DNA of 64,000 bases from assembly GCA_947167935.1 (NCBI GenBank), contig CAMVJU010000001.1:1-64000 (forward strand). Reading direction: 5' to 3'. This document shows positions 6,442 through 14,863 of the stretch, one piece after another. Numbering within the stretch: the stretch's first letter is position 1; each line of letters opens with the position of its first letter. The DNA is from an uncultured Prevotellaceae bacterium. GTDB taxonomy: Bacteria; Bacteroidota; Bacteroidia; Bacteroidales; Bacteroidaceae. A program made the position numbers and the translations under genes. Below the pieces are notes generated by a model, which was not told the origin of the DNA, ran no database searches, and was given only the letters and a program-made list of their open reading frames with translations.

Positions 6442-7380
6442 ATGAGGAAAAAGACATTTAGAACACTAATGGCTGTGCTGCTGTTGTGCAGCATGGTGAT
6501 ATGCGCAACGCCCCTGTGGGGACAGGATACGGGAACTTCGTACGTAAACGAAAACGAAACGCTTCGCTACGAAAACGAAAACGGGAACGTAAACGGGAAC
6601 GAAAACGAAAACGAAAACGACTCGTTGCTGATGGCGGAGCTGTCGGAGGAGCTGCCGTCGCCTGAGGACCTGGTGGGCGAGGACGTGATGGCTCTGCAGC
6701 CGGGCATGGCTGAGGGCTTGGGCCTGCACGACCAGCTGAAGTCGAAGTTTGTGGAGGGCTCGGCAGGCTTTATGTCGCTGGTGGCGATCGTGCTGGTGCT
6801 GGGATTGGCGCTGTGTATCGAGCGTATCGTCTACCTGACGCTGTCGGAGATCAACGCTAAGAAGCTGCTGGCCGACGTGGAGAAGAAGGTGGAGGCCGAC
6901 GACATGGAAGGCGCGAAGGCGCTGTGCCGCGACACGCGCGGGCCTGTGGCGAGCATCTGCTATCAGGGCCTGCTGCACGCCGACGAGGAGATGGCATCGG
7001 TGGAGCGAAACATCGTGAACTACGGCATGGTGCAGTCGGGCAACCTGGAGAAGGGCTGCTCGTGGATCAGGCTGTTCATCGCAATGGCGCCGTCGCTGGG
7101 ATTCCTCGGCACGGTGATAGGCATGGTGATTGCCTTCGACCAGATACAGGAGCAGGGCGACATCAGTCCGACGATTGTGGCCGAGGGCATGAAGGTGGCG
7201 CTGATCACGACGATATTCGGTATCATCGTGGCGCTGGTGCTGCAGGTGTTCTATAACTTCATCCTGTCGAAGATTGAGCGGCTGACGAGCCAGATGGAGG
7301 AGTCGGCCATCACGCTGCTCGACATTCTGATGAAGCGGAAGCTTAGACAGAAGGACTTTGTTTTAGACAGAAGGACATAA
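6442..7380 (+). CDS. exbB: MotA/TolQ/ExbB-family proton channel subunit
   Basis: The inner-membrane proton channel protein (312 aa) that, with ExbD and TonB, powers outer-membrane receptors. Residues 1-28 are a signal-like hydrophobic start typical of Bacteroidetes ExbB. Membrane segments lie at about 109-128, 207-232 (with APSLGFLGTVIGMV) and 250-275. Two parts are repeat-derived: residues 36-60 are a run of Asn-Glu-Asn-Gly from AACGAA hexamers, and the C-terminus (RQKDFVLDRRT) comes from a TTAGACAGAAGGAC direct repeat that continues past the stop. Both lie outside the conserved core, so function is probably kept. First gene of an operon with two exbD genes. Confidence 0.93.
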   Translation: MRKKTFRTLMAVLLLCSMVICATPLWGQDTGTSYVNENETLRYENENGNVNGNENENENDSLLMAELSEELPSPEDLVGEDVMALQPGMAEGLGLHDQLKSKFVEGSAGFMSLVAIVLVLGLALCIERIVYLTLSEINAKKLLADVEKKVEADDMEGAKALCRDTRGPVASICYQGLLHADEEMASVERNIVNYGMVQSGNLEKGCSWIRLFIAMAPSLGFLGTVIGMVIAFDQIQEQGDISPTIVAEGMKVALITTIFGIIVALVLQVFYNFILSKIERLTSQMEESAITLLDILMKRKLRQKDFVLDRRT

Positions 7381-7411
7381 GGACAAATTTTTAGACAGAA
7401 GGACATAAGGA
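7343..7411 (+). repeat. Three direct repeats of TTAGACAGAAGGAC
   Basis: Copies begin at about 7343, 7363 and 7391. The last two share the longer string TTAGACAGAAGGACATAAGG. The first two encode the C-terminus of ExbB and the third lies in the gap before the next gene, so the stop codon sits inside the repeat. Confidence 0.8.
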
Positions 7412-7422
7412 CAGTTTTTTAA

Positions 7423-7779
7423 ATGGATTCACCGCTATTCATCGACATCGTGCTTTACACAATTTATGTGCTGCTGGCCGCTGCAGTGCTGCTGACGGTG
7501 TGGTCGGTAGTGCGAGGTGCGAGGTGCGAGGTGCGAGGTACGAAGTACGAGAATGGTGTGCCTGTGCGTCGCATTGCCTGGCTGGCGGCAGGGCTGCTGG
7601 TGGTGACGCTGGTGGTGACGTGGCTCACGGCAAGTACGCAACCGCTGACCATCAACGGGAAGACATTCAGCGATGCCTTCTGGCTGCGCATGAGCGATAT
7701 GCTGATTAATACGGCATTGGTGCTGATTGTGGTTTTAACGATAACGATAACCTTAATCTTAACGATAACGAAACGATAA
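7423..7779 (+). CDS. Small membrane protein between exbB and exbD
   Basis: A 118-residue protein with three predicted membrane helices (about 7-31, 52-70 and 92-115). It occupies the place where many Bacteroidetes exb operons carry an unnamed small membrane protein, so an accessory role in the ExbB/ExbD complex is plausible but unproven. Its first loop (GARCEVRGTKYENG) is encoded by GCGAGGT heptamers and its last residues (LTITITLILTITKR) by AACGATAACG hexamers that also supply the stop codon. The gene body therefore sits between two simple-sequence tracts, and its ends may vary between strains. Confidence 0.65.
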   Translation: MDSPLFIDIVLYTIYVLLAAAVLLTVWSVVRGARCEVRGTKYENGVPVRRIAWLAAGLLVVTLVVTWLTASTQPLTINGKTFSDAFWLRMSDMLINTALVLIVVLTITITLILTITKR

Positions 7780-7807
7780 CGTTAACGATAACCTTAACTA
7801 AAGGGTA

Positions 7808-8386
7808 ATGTTCAGAAGAAGAAGGAATAGGGAAGTGCCGCAACTCAACACGACATCAACAGCCGACATCTCGTTCATGCTGCTGATCTTCTTCCTTGTG
7901 ACCTCTTCGATGGACACCGACAAGGGCCTGACGAGCCAGCTGCCACCGCCTGAGGACACTACGGAGCAGCAGGAGCAGGAGGTGAAGAAGCGCAATGTGC
8001 TGGAGCTGCGGCTGGATGCCGACGATGTGCTGACCTGCAACGGCGAGGTCATCAGCAATAATGAGCTGACCAAGCGGGTGGAGGACTTCGTGGCCAACGT
8101 AAACGATGCCGCCGACCTGCCTGAGAAGAGCGAGCGCGAGGTCCACCTGATGGGCAAATGTCGGGTGAGCGACCGCCATATCATTACCATCGAGGCTGAC
8201 CGCCAGACGACGTATAATGCCTACTTCGAGATGCAGAATGCCATTGCCCGTGGCTATAACAACCTGCGCGACCGGCTGGCACGCAATCGTTTCGGCCACG
8301 CCTACGCCATCTGTTCGCAGGAGGAACGCGATGCTGTGGCGATGGTGTATCCGAAAAGAATATCGGAATCGAGAATCGATGATTGA
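7808..8386 (+). CDS. exbD: ExbD/TolR-family biopolymer transport protein (first copy)
   Basis: A 192-residue ExbD protein: a short basic cytoplasmic start (MFRRRRNREV), one membrane helix at about 19-35 with the conserved proton-carrying Asp20 in TADISFM, and a periplasmic domain. Partner of ExbB in the TonB energy-transduction complex. It follows the small membrane protein by 28 bp, and the spacer is an AACGAT hexamer run. The gene itself is free of those repeats, unlike its neighbours on both sides. Two non-identical exbD genes in tandem are usual in Bacteroidetes. No tonB gene lies nearby. Confidence 0.9.
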   Translation: MFRRRRNREVPQLNTTSTADISFMLLIFFLVTSSMDTDKGLTSQLPPPEDTTEQQEQEVKKRNVLELRLDADDVLTCNGEVISNNELTKRVEDFVANVNDAADLPEKSEREVHLMGKCRVSDRHIITIEADRQTTYNAYFEMQNAIARGYNNLRDRLARNRFGHAYAICSQEERDAVAMVYPKRISESRIDD

Positions 8387-8412
8387 TAATTGATGATTGA
8401 GAATTGAGATGA
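8367..8412 (+). repeat. Heptamer run over the exbD1/exbD2 junction
   Basis: A 7-bp period of the ATGATTG/ATAATTG/AGAATTG type covers the end of the first exbD gene, the gap and the start codon region of the second. Confidence 0.7.
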
Positions 8413-8954
8413 GGAACAGATACTTTGCAAGGAACAATGAGGATAGGGACGTGCCGATGCTGAACACATCGTCGCTGCCCGACCTGATCTTTACCGTGCT
8501 GTTCTTCTTTATGATTGTGACGCACATGAGAGACGTAGACCTGAAGGTGCGCTACGAGGTGCCGCAGGGTACGGAGATACAGAAGCTGGGACACAAGGCC
8601 AGCGTGGTGCATATCTATGTGGGGAGAAGGATGAACGTTAACGATAACCTTAACGATAACGATAACCTTAACGTTAACGATAACCTTAACGGAAACGGCG
8701 AGTTCTTTATCCAGCTGAACAATGAAATTGCGACACTTGCCGACATCAAGGCGTTCTTGGACAATGAACGCAGCCGGATGAACAGCGAAGACCAGGGGCG
8801 CATGACGGTGAGCATCAAGGCCGACCGCGATGTGCCGATGGGACTGATCAGCGACATCAAACAGACGCTGCAGCAGAACTATGCCCTGCGCATCAACTAC
8901 TCGGCAACGGAGAGGAACGTTAACGTTAACGAAAACGAAGACGAAAGACGATAA
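8409..8954 (+). CDS. exbD: ExbD/TolR-family biopolymer transport protein (second copy)
   Basis: A 181-residue second ExbD. I chose the ATG at 8409 (MRNRYFAR) over a TTG at 8397 because the latter lies inside the heptamer run. A single membrane helix at about 22-38 carries Asp25 (SLPDLIF) in the place of the proton-binding aspartate. Residues 76-97 are a run of Asn-Asp-Asn-Leu from AACGATAACCTT hexamers, inserted between the helix-proximal part and the C-terminal periplasmic domain. The C-terminus (NVNVNENEDERR) is also repeat-coded. These inserts probably form a flexible linker. Confidence 0.88.
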   Translation: MRNRYFARNNEDRDVPMLNTSSLPDLIFTVLFFFMIVTHMRDVDLKVRYEVPQGTEIQKLGHKASVVHIYVGRRMNVNDNLNDNDNLNVNDNLNGNGEFFIQLNNEIATLADIKAFLDNERSRMNSEDQGRMTVSIKADRDVPMGLISDIKQTLQQNYALRINYSATERNVNVNENEDERR

Positions 8955-8990
8955 CGATAACGTTAACGATAACGATAACGAAAAAGAAAC
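8633..8990 (+). repeat. AACGAT/AACGTT/AACCTT hexamer tracts in and after exbD2
   Basis: Two runs of hexamers (about 8633-8696 inside the gene, and 8914-8990 over its 3' end and the gap) share the AACG core also found at 6543-6620, 7735-7800 and 31597-31670. Confidence 0.85.
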
Positions 8991-9020
8991 GCAAACGCAA
9001 ACCAATAAATATCAAAGATT

Positions 9021-9497
9021 ATGGCAAACCAGAAACTTGACAGGTTAGACAAGCAAATCCTGAAAATGATTTCCGAGGACGCCCGCGTGCCGTTCCTCGA
9101 AGTGGCCCGCACATGCAACGTCAGTGGTGCCGCCATCCATCAGCGTATTCAGAAGCTCACCAGCATGGGTGTGCTGAAAGGCTCGCAGTTTATCATCGAC
9201 CCTGAGAAGATAGGCTACGAGACATGCGCTTTTATCGGCCTGAACCTGAAGAATCCTGAGACCTTCGACGCGGTGGTGGAACAGTTGAAGAAGATGCCTG
9301 AGGTGGTGGAGTGCCACTATACTACAGGCAACTACGACCTGTTCATCAAGGTCTATGCACAGAACAACCACCATCTGCTTGGAATCATTCACGACAAGTT
9401 GCAACCCTTAGGTCTGGCCAGTTCACAGACAATCATCTCGTTCCACACGGCTATCGACCGCTCGCTGCCCGCCACCAGATTCCCCAGCGAGGAATAG
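9021..9497 (+). CDS. Lrp/AsnC-family transcription regulator
   Basis: A 158-residue Lrp/AsnC regulator: an N-terminal winged helix-turn-helix (about 5-60; LDKQILKMISEDARVPFLEVA, read in two parts, is its first helices) and a C-terminal ligand-binding RAM domain (about 70-150, with CHYTTGNYDLFIKVYA). Such proteins usually sense an amino acid and act as octamers. It lies 66 bp behind exbD2 with no clear promoter of its own, so it may be read with the exb operon or from the hexamer-rich gap. Its targets are not evident; manC follows 33 bp later. Confidence 0.88.
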   Translation: MANQKLDRLDKQILKMISEDARVPFLEVARTCNVSGAAIHQRIQKLTSMGVLKGSQFIIDPEKIGYETCAFIGLNLKNPETFDAVVEQLKKMPEVVECHYTTGNYDLFIKVYAQNNHHLLGIIHDKLQPLGLASSQTIISFHTAIDRSLPATRFPSEE

Positions 9498-9530
9498 GCG
9501 TGGGCCTGCATTGGGCTAAACAGTAATAAT

Positions 9531-10598
9531 ATGGGAAGAAAGAATAATCATCTAGTCATCATGGCCGGCGGCGTAGGAAGCCGTTTCTGGCCTATGAGCA
9601 CGGAGGAGCGCCCTAAGCAGTTCATCGACGTGCTGGGCACAGGACGCTCGCTGCTGCAGCTCACCGTGGAGCGTTTCGGTCAGATGGTGCCCGCCGAGAA
9701 TGTGTGGGTGGTGACCAACGCGAAGTATGCCGACATCGTTGGCGAGCAGCTGCCCGACATGCCGCGAGGAAACATCCTCTGCGAGCCTTGCCGCAGGAAC
9801 ACGGCTCCCTGCATTGCCTACGTCAGCTGGCGCATCAAGTCGAAAGACCCGAAGGCGAATATCGTTGTGACGCCCAGCGACCACATCGTGACCAACGTGC
9901 AGGAGTTTCAGCGTGTCATCAGCGAGTGCATGGCCTTTACTGCCGACAGCGACGCCATCGTCACCCTTGGCATGAGGCCCTCACGGCCTGAGACGGGCTA
10001 TGGCTACATACAGGCCGACCTGTCGTCGCCGTCGCTACGCAACAAGGGCATTTTCCGCGTCGACTCCTTCCGTGAGAAGCCCGACCTGCAGACCGCTGAG
10101 CAGTATATCAAGAAGAATAACTATTTCTGGAACGCCGGCATCTTCATCTGGAACGTGTCGACCATCGTCAACGCCTTCCGCGTCTACCAGCCGCGTATGG
10201 CGAAAATCTTCGAAGCGCTGTTGCCTGTCTATGGTATGCCTGAGGAGCAGCAGATCATCAACGAGCAGTTCCCCAAGTGCGAGAATATCTCGGTGGACTA
10301 TGCCATCATGGAGAAGGCGGAGGAAATCTTCGTCTGTCCTGCCGACTTCGGCTGGAGCGACCTGGGCACATGGGGCTCGCTGCTGACGCAGTCGAAGCGC
10401 GACCTCTACGGCAACGCCCTCATCGGCGAGAATATCTCGCTCTTCGAGAGTCGTGGTTGCATCGTGCATACCACGCAGGAGAAGAAAGTGGTGATACAGG
10501 GGCTTGACGGCTATATCGTGGCTGAGAACGACGACACATTATTAATATGTAAACTCTCGGAGGAGCAGCGCATCAAGCAGTTCTCGGATGCAGGATAA
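9531..10598 (+). CDS. manC: Mannose-1-phosphate guanylyltransferase
   Basis: A 355-residue cytoplasmic nucleotidyltransferase that makes GDP-mannose from mannose-1-phosphate and GTP, for surface polysaccharides and glycoproteins. The signature MAGGVGSRFWPMS near residue 11 includes the GxGxRxxP pyrophosphorylase loop, and PKQF, FREKPD and WNAGIFIW follow in the expected order. It is the short form without the isomerase domain. It ends in a strong hairpin terminator at 10607-10636 and probably shares a transcript with the Lrp gene. Confidence 0.92.
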   Translation: MGRKNNHLVIMAGGVGSRFWPMSTEERPKQFIDVLGTGRSLLQLTVERFGQMVPAENVWVVTNAKYADIVGEQLPDMPRGNILCEPCRRNTAPCIAYVSWRIKSKDPKANIVVTPSDHIVTNVQEFQRVISECMAFTADSDAIVTLGMRPSRPETGYGYIQADLSSPSLRNKGIFRVDSFREKPDLQTAEQYIKKNNYFWNAGIFIWNVSTIVNAFRVYQPRMAKIFEALLPVYGMPEEQQIINEQFPKCENISVDYAIMEKAEEIFVCPADFGWSDLGTWGSLLTQSKRDLYGNALIGENISLFESRGCIVHTTQEKKVVIQGLDGYIVAENDDTLLICKLSEEQRIKQFSDAG

Positions 10599-10606
10599 GG
10601 AAAAGG

Positions 10607-10636
10607 AAACGGAGGCGGATTCGTCTCCGTTTTTTT
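10607..10636. terminator. Bidirectional terminator between manC and the LuxR gene
   Basis: AAACGGAG (10607-10614) pairs with CTCCGTTT (10625-10632), extended by a GCG/CGT inner stem, and is followed by a T-run. It lies between convergent genes and may serve both. Confidence 0.8.
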
Positions 10637-11225
10637 ATAGCTCGCCCACGTCTACCAGTCCGTTGACGACCGCATAGATAATAATGTCTACCAGCGAGCG
10701 GGCGCCCAGCTTCTCCATGATATTCTTCCGGTGGGTGATGACGGTGGTGGTGCTGATGTTCAGCTGGTCGGCAATCTCTTTGTTAATGCGTCCCTTGGCC
10801 AGGAGGACGGTAACCTCCGTCTCACGTGGCGAAAGAAGGGTGGCGTTTTTCTGAGGAGGCATATAGCCTGGGTGCTGGCTCATGGAGCGGTGGCCCTGTC
10901 TATGCAGCGACATGATGGATTTGACGAGCAGCTTCTCGCTCTGACAGATGTTGAGGGTGGGCACCCCCTGGATCTGCATGTCGCCGTTGACCAGCACAAT
11001 AGACTGGCGAGCGTTGTTGCGGAAGAAGGCGGTGTGCTCGAAATAGATGCGTGAAGCGATGAAATAGTGGGCAAATTGTCCGTTGTCGGCAGCTTTCAGC
11101 TCTTCGAATGTCCCAAACGTCTTGATTTCAACCGAAGGAATCATCTCTGTCAGTATCTTTTCAAGTCCGATGGCTGACAGTATGTTGGGGTCTACTATAG
11201 CGAGCGTGGCGCTTTGTCTATTCAT
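10635..11225 (-). CDS. LuxR-family regulator with a degenerate receiver domain
   Basis: A 196-residue response-regulator-like protein. The start is the ATG at 11225 (MNRQSATLAIVDPN); longer frames run through the promoter. Residues 1-120 look like a CheY-like fold (LAIVDPN at the first strand), but the usual phospho-Asp strand (LVILD type) reads HYFIASR with no aspartate, so phosphorylation is unlikely. A C-terminal LuxR helix-turn-helix (LSPRETEVTVLLAKG, then NISTTTVITHRKNIMEKLG) binds DNA. It is divergent from a TonB receptor with only 143 bp between start codons, so it may control that receptor. Confidence 0.85.
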   Translation of the reverse strand: MNRQSATLAIVDPNILSAIGLEKILTEMIPSVEIKTFGTFEELKAADNGQFAHYFIASRIYFEHTAFFRNNARQSIVLVNGDMQIQGVPTLNICQSEKLLVKSIMSLHRQGHRSMSQHPGYMPPQKNATLLSPRETEVTVLLAKGRINKEIADQLNISTTTVITHRKNIMEKLGARSLVDIIIYAVVNGLVDVGEL

Positions 11226-11244
11226 AATCGTAGTTTTTGCGCTG

Positions 11245-11252
11245 CAAAGGTA
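11245..11252 (-). promoter_or_regulatory. -7 element of the LuxR gene
   Basis: Reverse-strand TACCTTTG 20 bp upstream of the start codon. A degenerate ATTG lies 19 bp further up. Confidence 0.6.
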
Positions 11253-11306
11253 CGACTTTTTTGTCAATTTCCAATGCCTTCAATACGTTTTTCCTTATAA
11301 ATGAGG

Positions 11307-11338
11307 ATTGTGTGCGTCGGAAAAAATCCTTACCTTTG
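11307..11338 (+). promoter_or_regulatory. Promoter of the TonB-dependent receptor
   Basis: ATTG (11307-11310), a 20-bp spacer, then TACCTTTG (11331-11338). The first ATG in the long frame (11237) lies upstream of it, so the translation start must be 11369. Confidence 0.7.
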
Positions 11339-11368
11339 CAGCCGCAAAACGGAATATTTTTTTTGACT

Positions 11369-13738
11369 ATGATAAAGAAACTCTTGATTCTCTCGCTCTG
11401 CACGATGCAGATGATGAGCCTTAATGCCGAGGAAGTGGCAGACACCAGCCGTGTGGTAGATCTCGATGAAGTTGTCGTCGTGGCACAGCCCAAGGACTTC
11501 AACCTGCTTCGTCAGCAGCCTATGAGCAGCACGCTTTTCTCTTCGGCAGAACTGAAAATGCTGAATGTGCGTGACCTTCGTGACGCATCGCAGTTCGTAC
11601 CCTCATTCACGATGCCTGTTTATGGATCGCGCTATACCTCTTCTATGTATGTACGTGGCATCGGTTCGCGTATAAACAGTCCTGCCGTGGGCCTCTATAT
11701 CGATAATATTCCCGTTGTGAACAAGTCGATGCTGAACTTCCACGCCTATGAGCTGAGCCGCATCGACGTGTTGCGTGGACCGCAGGGAACACTCTATGGC
11801 CAGAATGCTGAGGGAGGACTAGTGCGTATGTACACCCGCTCTCCGCTGACTTACCAGGGCACCGATGTCAACCTCTCTTTTGGTACGGGCCTCTACCGTA
11901 AGGCCGAAGTGGCTCACTATCAGAAGGTGAGTGAGCAGCTGGGCTTCTCGCTGGCAGGCTTCTATCAGGGCCAGCAGGGCTTCTTCGACAACAGTACCAC
12001 TGGCGACCATGCCGACAAGATGGACGAGGCAGGCGGACGCATTCGCTTGCAGTGGCAGCCTACCGACCGTTTGCAGCTCGACCTTCAGTCGGACTATCAG
12101 TACACCAAGCAGAACGGCTTTGCATACGGTGAGATGAGCCTGGACGACGGTACCACCCTCGACCCCTACAGCAACCGACAGGGCGACTACAAGCGGCATA
12201 TGCTGACAACAGGCTTGGCGCTGAACTATCGTGCCGACTGGGCCGATGTGAACTATACCGCTTCGTGGCAGTATCTGAACGACGATATGCTGATGGACAT
12301 CGACTATCGCCCCGAGGACTATATGCACTTGGAGCAGGAGCAGTTGCAGAATGCCCTGACGCAGGAGTTGACACTGAAAGGCCGTAACACCGGCATCTGG
12401 CATTGGACCACGGGCGCCTTCTTCTCCTATCAGGCGCTGAAGACCATCGCCCCCGTCTATTTCGATAGCGAAATGAACAACTACCTCTCGCAGATGATAC
12501 AGGACTATGCCTACTATGGCATGCTGAACTCGATGGCAAAGCGTATGGGCGAACAGGCTGCTGCCGCCATGATTGAGCGGGCTGGTGGCTGCCATATCCG
12601 TCTCGATATGGAGACCATTCCCGGGCATTTCCGCACACCACAGCGTAACTTGGGCCTGTTCCACCAGTCGGACATTGACCTCACCGACCGACTCACCGCT
12701 ACCCTCGGCCTGCGCTACGACCATTCGCACACTTCCATCGACTATTTCACCAAGGGCGTCATGCATCTTGACGAAAACGTGATGGGCACGCAGGTAAAGG
12801 CCGACGTCGTCTCACAGCTGCAGCGGGAGGAGAAAGCCAACTTCAACCAGTGGCTGCCCAAGCTGGGACTGACCTACCGCATCGACGGAGAGGGCAGCAA
12901 CGTCTATGCGCTGGTGGCGAAAGGCTATCGTGCCGGCGGTTTCAACATTCAGATGTTCAGCGACATCCTGCAGACTGAGCTGCAGGGCGTGGCACAGACG
13001 GCTCGTGGCGAAATGGAGTTAGAACATAGCGACGCCGTTTATCAGAACATGCGTGAGACCATCAGCTTCAAGCCTGAAGAGAGCTGGAACTATGAGTTTG
13101 GCACTCATCTGAATCTTTTCGACTCCAAGCTGCAACTCGACCTTGCTGGCTACTATATGCAGATTCGTAACCAGCAGCTTTCAGTAATGACTGGCAACTA
13201 TGGTTTCGGCCGTGCGATGGTGAACGCAGGTAAAAGCTATAGCTGTGGCGTAGAGGTCTCGTTGCATGGCAGCGCCTTCGACGACCATCTGTCGTGGGGA
13301 TTGAACTACGGCTATACCCACGCTGCCTTTAAGGAATATTCCGACAGTATCACGGGTGAGAGCGGACAGCTGGAGGAAGTAAGCTATAACAAGAAGCGCG
13401 TCCCCTTCGTGCCGGAGCACACGGTGGCTGCACATGCCGACTATCGCATTGACTTCGGCGGTGTCATGAAATCGCTCACTTTCGGTGCCAATGTCTCTAT
13501 GCGTGGAAAGACCTATTGGGACAATGCCAACCTCTATGCACAAGACCTATACACCGTGCTGGGTGCACATGTCGATGCCGACTTCGATTTATTTACTGTA
13601 AGCCTGTGGGGACGCAATCTGACCAACACTAAATACAATACCTTTGCAACTGAAAGCCCTATGGCTGGTACACTGAAGTATTTTGCCCAGCAGGGTAACC
13701 CACTTCAAGTCGGCCTTGACCTACGGTTACACTTCTAG
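11369..13738 (+). CDS. TonB-dependent outer-membrane receptor
   Basis: A 789-residue receptor. Signal peptide at 1-19 (MIKKLLILSLCTMQMMSLN), then a TonB-box-like EVVVVAQP, a plug domain (SSMYVRGIGSR, VLRGPQGTLYGQNAEGG) and a 22-strand-type barrel ending in DLRLHF with the terminal aromatic. There is no carboxypeptidase-like N-terminal extension and no SusD neighbour, so it resembles a siderophore, vitamin or metal-complex receptor more than a glycan importer. The substrate cannot be read from sequence. The LuxR gene diverges from it. The transcript ends at a perfect terminator (13749-13775). Energy would come from TonB with the ExbB/ExbD of this window. Confidence 0.9.
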   Translation: MIKKLLILSLCTMQMMSLNAEEVADTSRVVDLDEVVVVAQPKDFNLLRQQPMSSTLFSSAELKMLNVRDLRDASQFVPSFTMPVYGSRYTSSMYVRGIGSRINSPAVGLYIDNIPVVNKSMLNFHAYELSRIDVLRGPQGTLYGQNAEGGLVRMYTRSPLTYQGTDVNLSFGTGLYRKAEVAHYQKVSEQLGFSLAGFYQGQQGFFDNSTTGDHADKMDEAGGRIRLQWQPTDRLQLDLQSDYQYTKQNGFAYGEMSLDDGTTLDPYSNRQGDYKRHMLTTGLALNYRADWADVNYTASWQYLNDDMLMDIDYRPEDYMHLEQEQLQNALTQELTLKGRNTGIWHWTTGAFFSYQALKTIAPVYFDSEMNNYLSQMIQDYAYYGMLNSMAKRMGEQAAAAMIERAGGCHIRLDMETIPGHFRTPQRNLGLFHQSDIDLTDRLTATLGLRYDHSHTSIDYFTKGVMHLDENVMGTQVKADVVSQLQREEKANFNQWLPKLGLTYRIDGEGSNVYALVAKGYRAGGFNIQMFSDILQTELQGVAQTARGEMELEHSDAVYQNMRETISFKPEESWNYEFGTHLNLFDSKLQLDLAGYYMQIRNQQLSVMTGNYGFGRAMVNAGKSYSCGVEVSLHGSAFDDHLSWGLNYGYTHAAFKEYSDSITGESGQLEEVSYNKKRVPFVPEHTVAAHADYRIDFGGVMKSLTFGANVSMRGKTYWDNANLYAQDLYTVLGAHVDADFDLFTVSLWGRNLTNTKYNTFATESPMAGTLKYFAQQGNPLQVGLDLRLHF

Positions 13739-13748
13739 GATGGATACT

Positions 13749-13775
13749 AAAAAGCCCCCGAGCGGGGGCTTTTTT
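13749..13775. terminator. Strong bidirectional terminator
   Basis: AAAAAGCCCCCG and CGGGGGCTTTTT form a perfect 12-bp stem around an AG loop, flanked by T-runs in both directions. It ends the receptor gene and the reverse-strand cstA-to-kinase operon. Confidence 0.95.
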
Positions 13776-13780
13776 GCTAT

Positions 13781-14863
13781 CTAAGCGATGATAAATGATG
13801 CCATGTCGTCCTGACGGGCCTTTACGCACTGGAAATAGCGGAGCTGATTGTGGGTGCGGACGAGGTTGTGTTCAGGATAGGATGTTTTGTAGTAGACGTC
13901 GCCATTGAGGTAGTCGGCCAGGAAACGCACAGCCTGCATCATGGGGAAGAGGGCAACAGCAAAGGGCAGATGCTCCATTTCTATAGGCGTGAGGAAGCTG
14001 CGAGCTGACTCCAGATAACCGCGAGTGAAGGCCTCGAAAATGTCCCAGCGGAAGGCGATGCGCTCCAGCTCAGGTGAGTCTTCGGCAACGGTATTGGCAG
14101 CCGTTCGGAGGAAGTCGCCATAGTCGGAGAAGACGAAGGAGGGCATCACGGTATCGAGGTCGATGACGCAGAGCACGGAAGTCCCCGTTGCGTCGAAGAG
14201 CATGTTGTTGACTTTTGTGTCGCAATGGCAGATGCGCTTGGGCAGCAAGCCTTGACGATAGAGATGCTCGGCCTGGCACATCTCGTCAGCATATTGCTCT
14301 ATCAGCGCCAGCTCGTCCTTGACGGTAGACACACGGCCTGCAGCACCGGCATCGATGGCATCACGCAGCTGTCGCAGGCGTAGCTCCATGTTGTGGAAGT
14401 CGGGGATGGTCTCGCCCAGCGTCTCGGGCAGGTCGGTGAGCATCTGCTCGAAATGACCAAAGGCGCGTCCAGCATCGTAGGAGGTGTCGGGGGTGACTTC
14501 GCTTAATGTCATGGAGTCGGGGATGAATACCGACATACGCCAGTAGTTTTGTCCATCGAAGAAATAGGTTTTTCCAGACGCACTCATAAACTGCAGGACG
14601 CGACGATGAATGTCTGTGCATCCCTCGGCTTCAAGCTTGCGGCGCAGGTGGTGGGTAACAGCCTCAATATTGTGCTGAAGCAGCTCCACATCGGTGAAGA
14701 TGGCGTGGTTGATGCGCTGCAGCACATAGTCAGGGGCATTGGTCTCAGCAGTCGTTATCAGATAGGTGTCGTTGATGAGACCGTTGCCCAAAGGTTTTAT
14801 CTCCTGTGGCGAGCCATCCAGATGGAAATGGCTGACGATATCAAGCAGATTCTCTCTACTCAT
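13781..14863 (-). CDS. Phosphotransferase-family sugar kinase, N-acetylhexosamine 1-kinase-like
   Basis: A 360-residue aminoglycoside-phosphotransferase-fold kinase. The catalytic loop ICHCDTKVNNMLFD (HxDxxxxN) and metal site VIDLDTV are intact. Related Bacteroidetes and bifidobacterial proteins (NahK type) phosphorylate N-acetylhexosamines at C1. Its start codon overlaps by one base the stop of a GH109 glycosidase gene, and GH109 enzymes release N-acetylgalactosamine, so GalNAc 1-kinase is a reasonable inference. It is the last gene of the operon, ending just before a strong terminator. Confidence 0.8.
   Translation of the reverse strand: MSRENLLDIVSHFHLDGSPQEIKPLGNGLINDTYLITTAETNAPDYVLQRINHAIFTDVELLQHNIEAVTHHLRRKLEAEGCTDIHRRVLQFMSASGKTYFFDGQNYWRMSVFIPDSMTLSEVTPDTSYDAGRAFGHFEQMLTDLPETLGETIPDFHNMELRLRQLRDAIDAGAAGRVSTVKDELALIEQYADEMCQAEHLYRQGLLPKRICHCDTKVNNMLFDATGTSVLCVIDLDTVMPSFVFSDYGDFLRTAANTVAEDSPELERIAFRWDIFEAFTRGYLESARSFLTPIEMEHLPFAVALFPMMQAVRFLADYLNGDVYYKTSYPEHNLVRTHNQLRYFQCVKARQDDMASFIIA

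Noticed and set aside
11819..12766. Reverse-strand frame of 315 codons inside the TonB receptor gene
   Set aside because: Antisense shadow of a well-supported receptor with a signal peptide, plug and barrel end.
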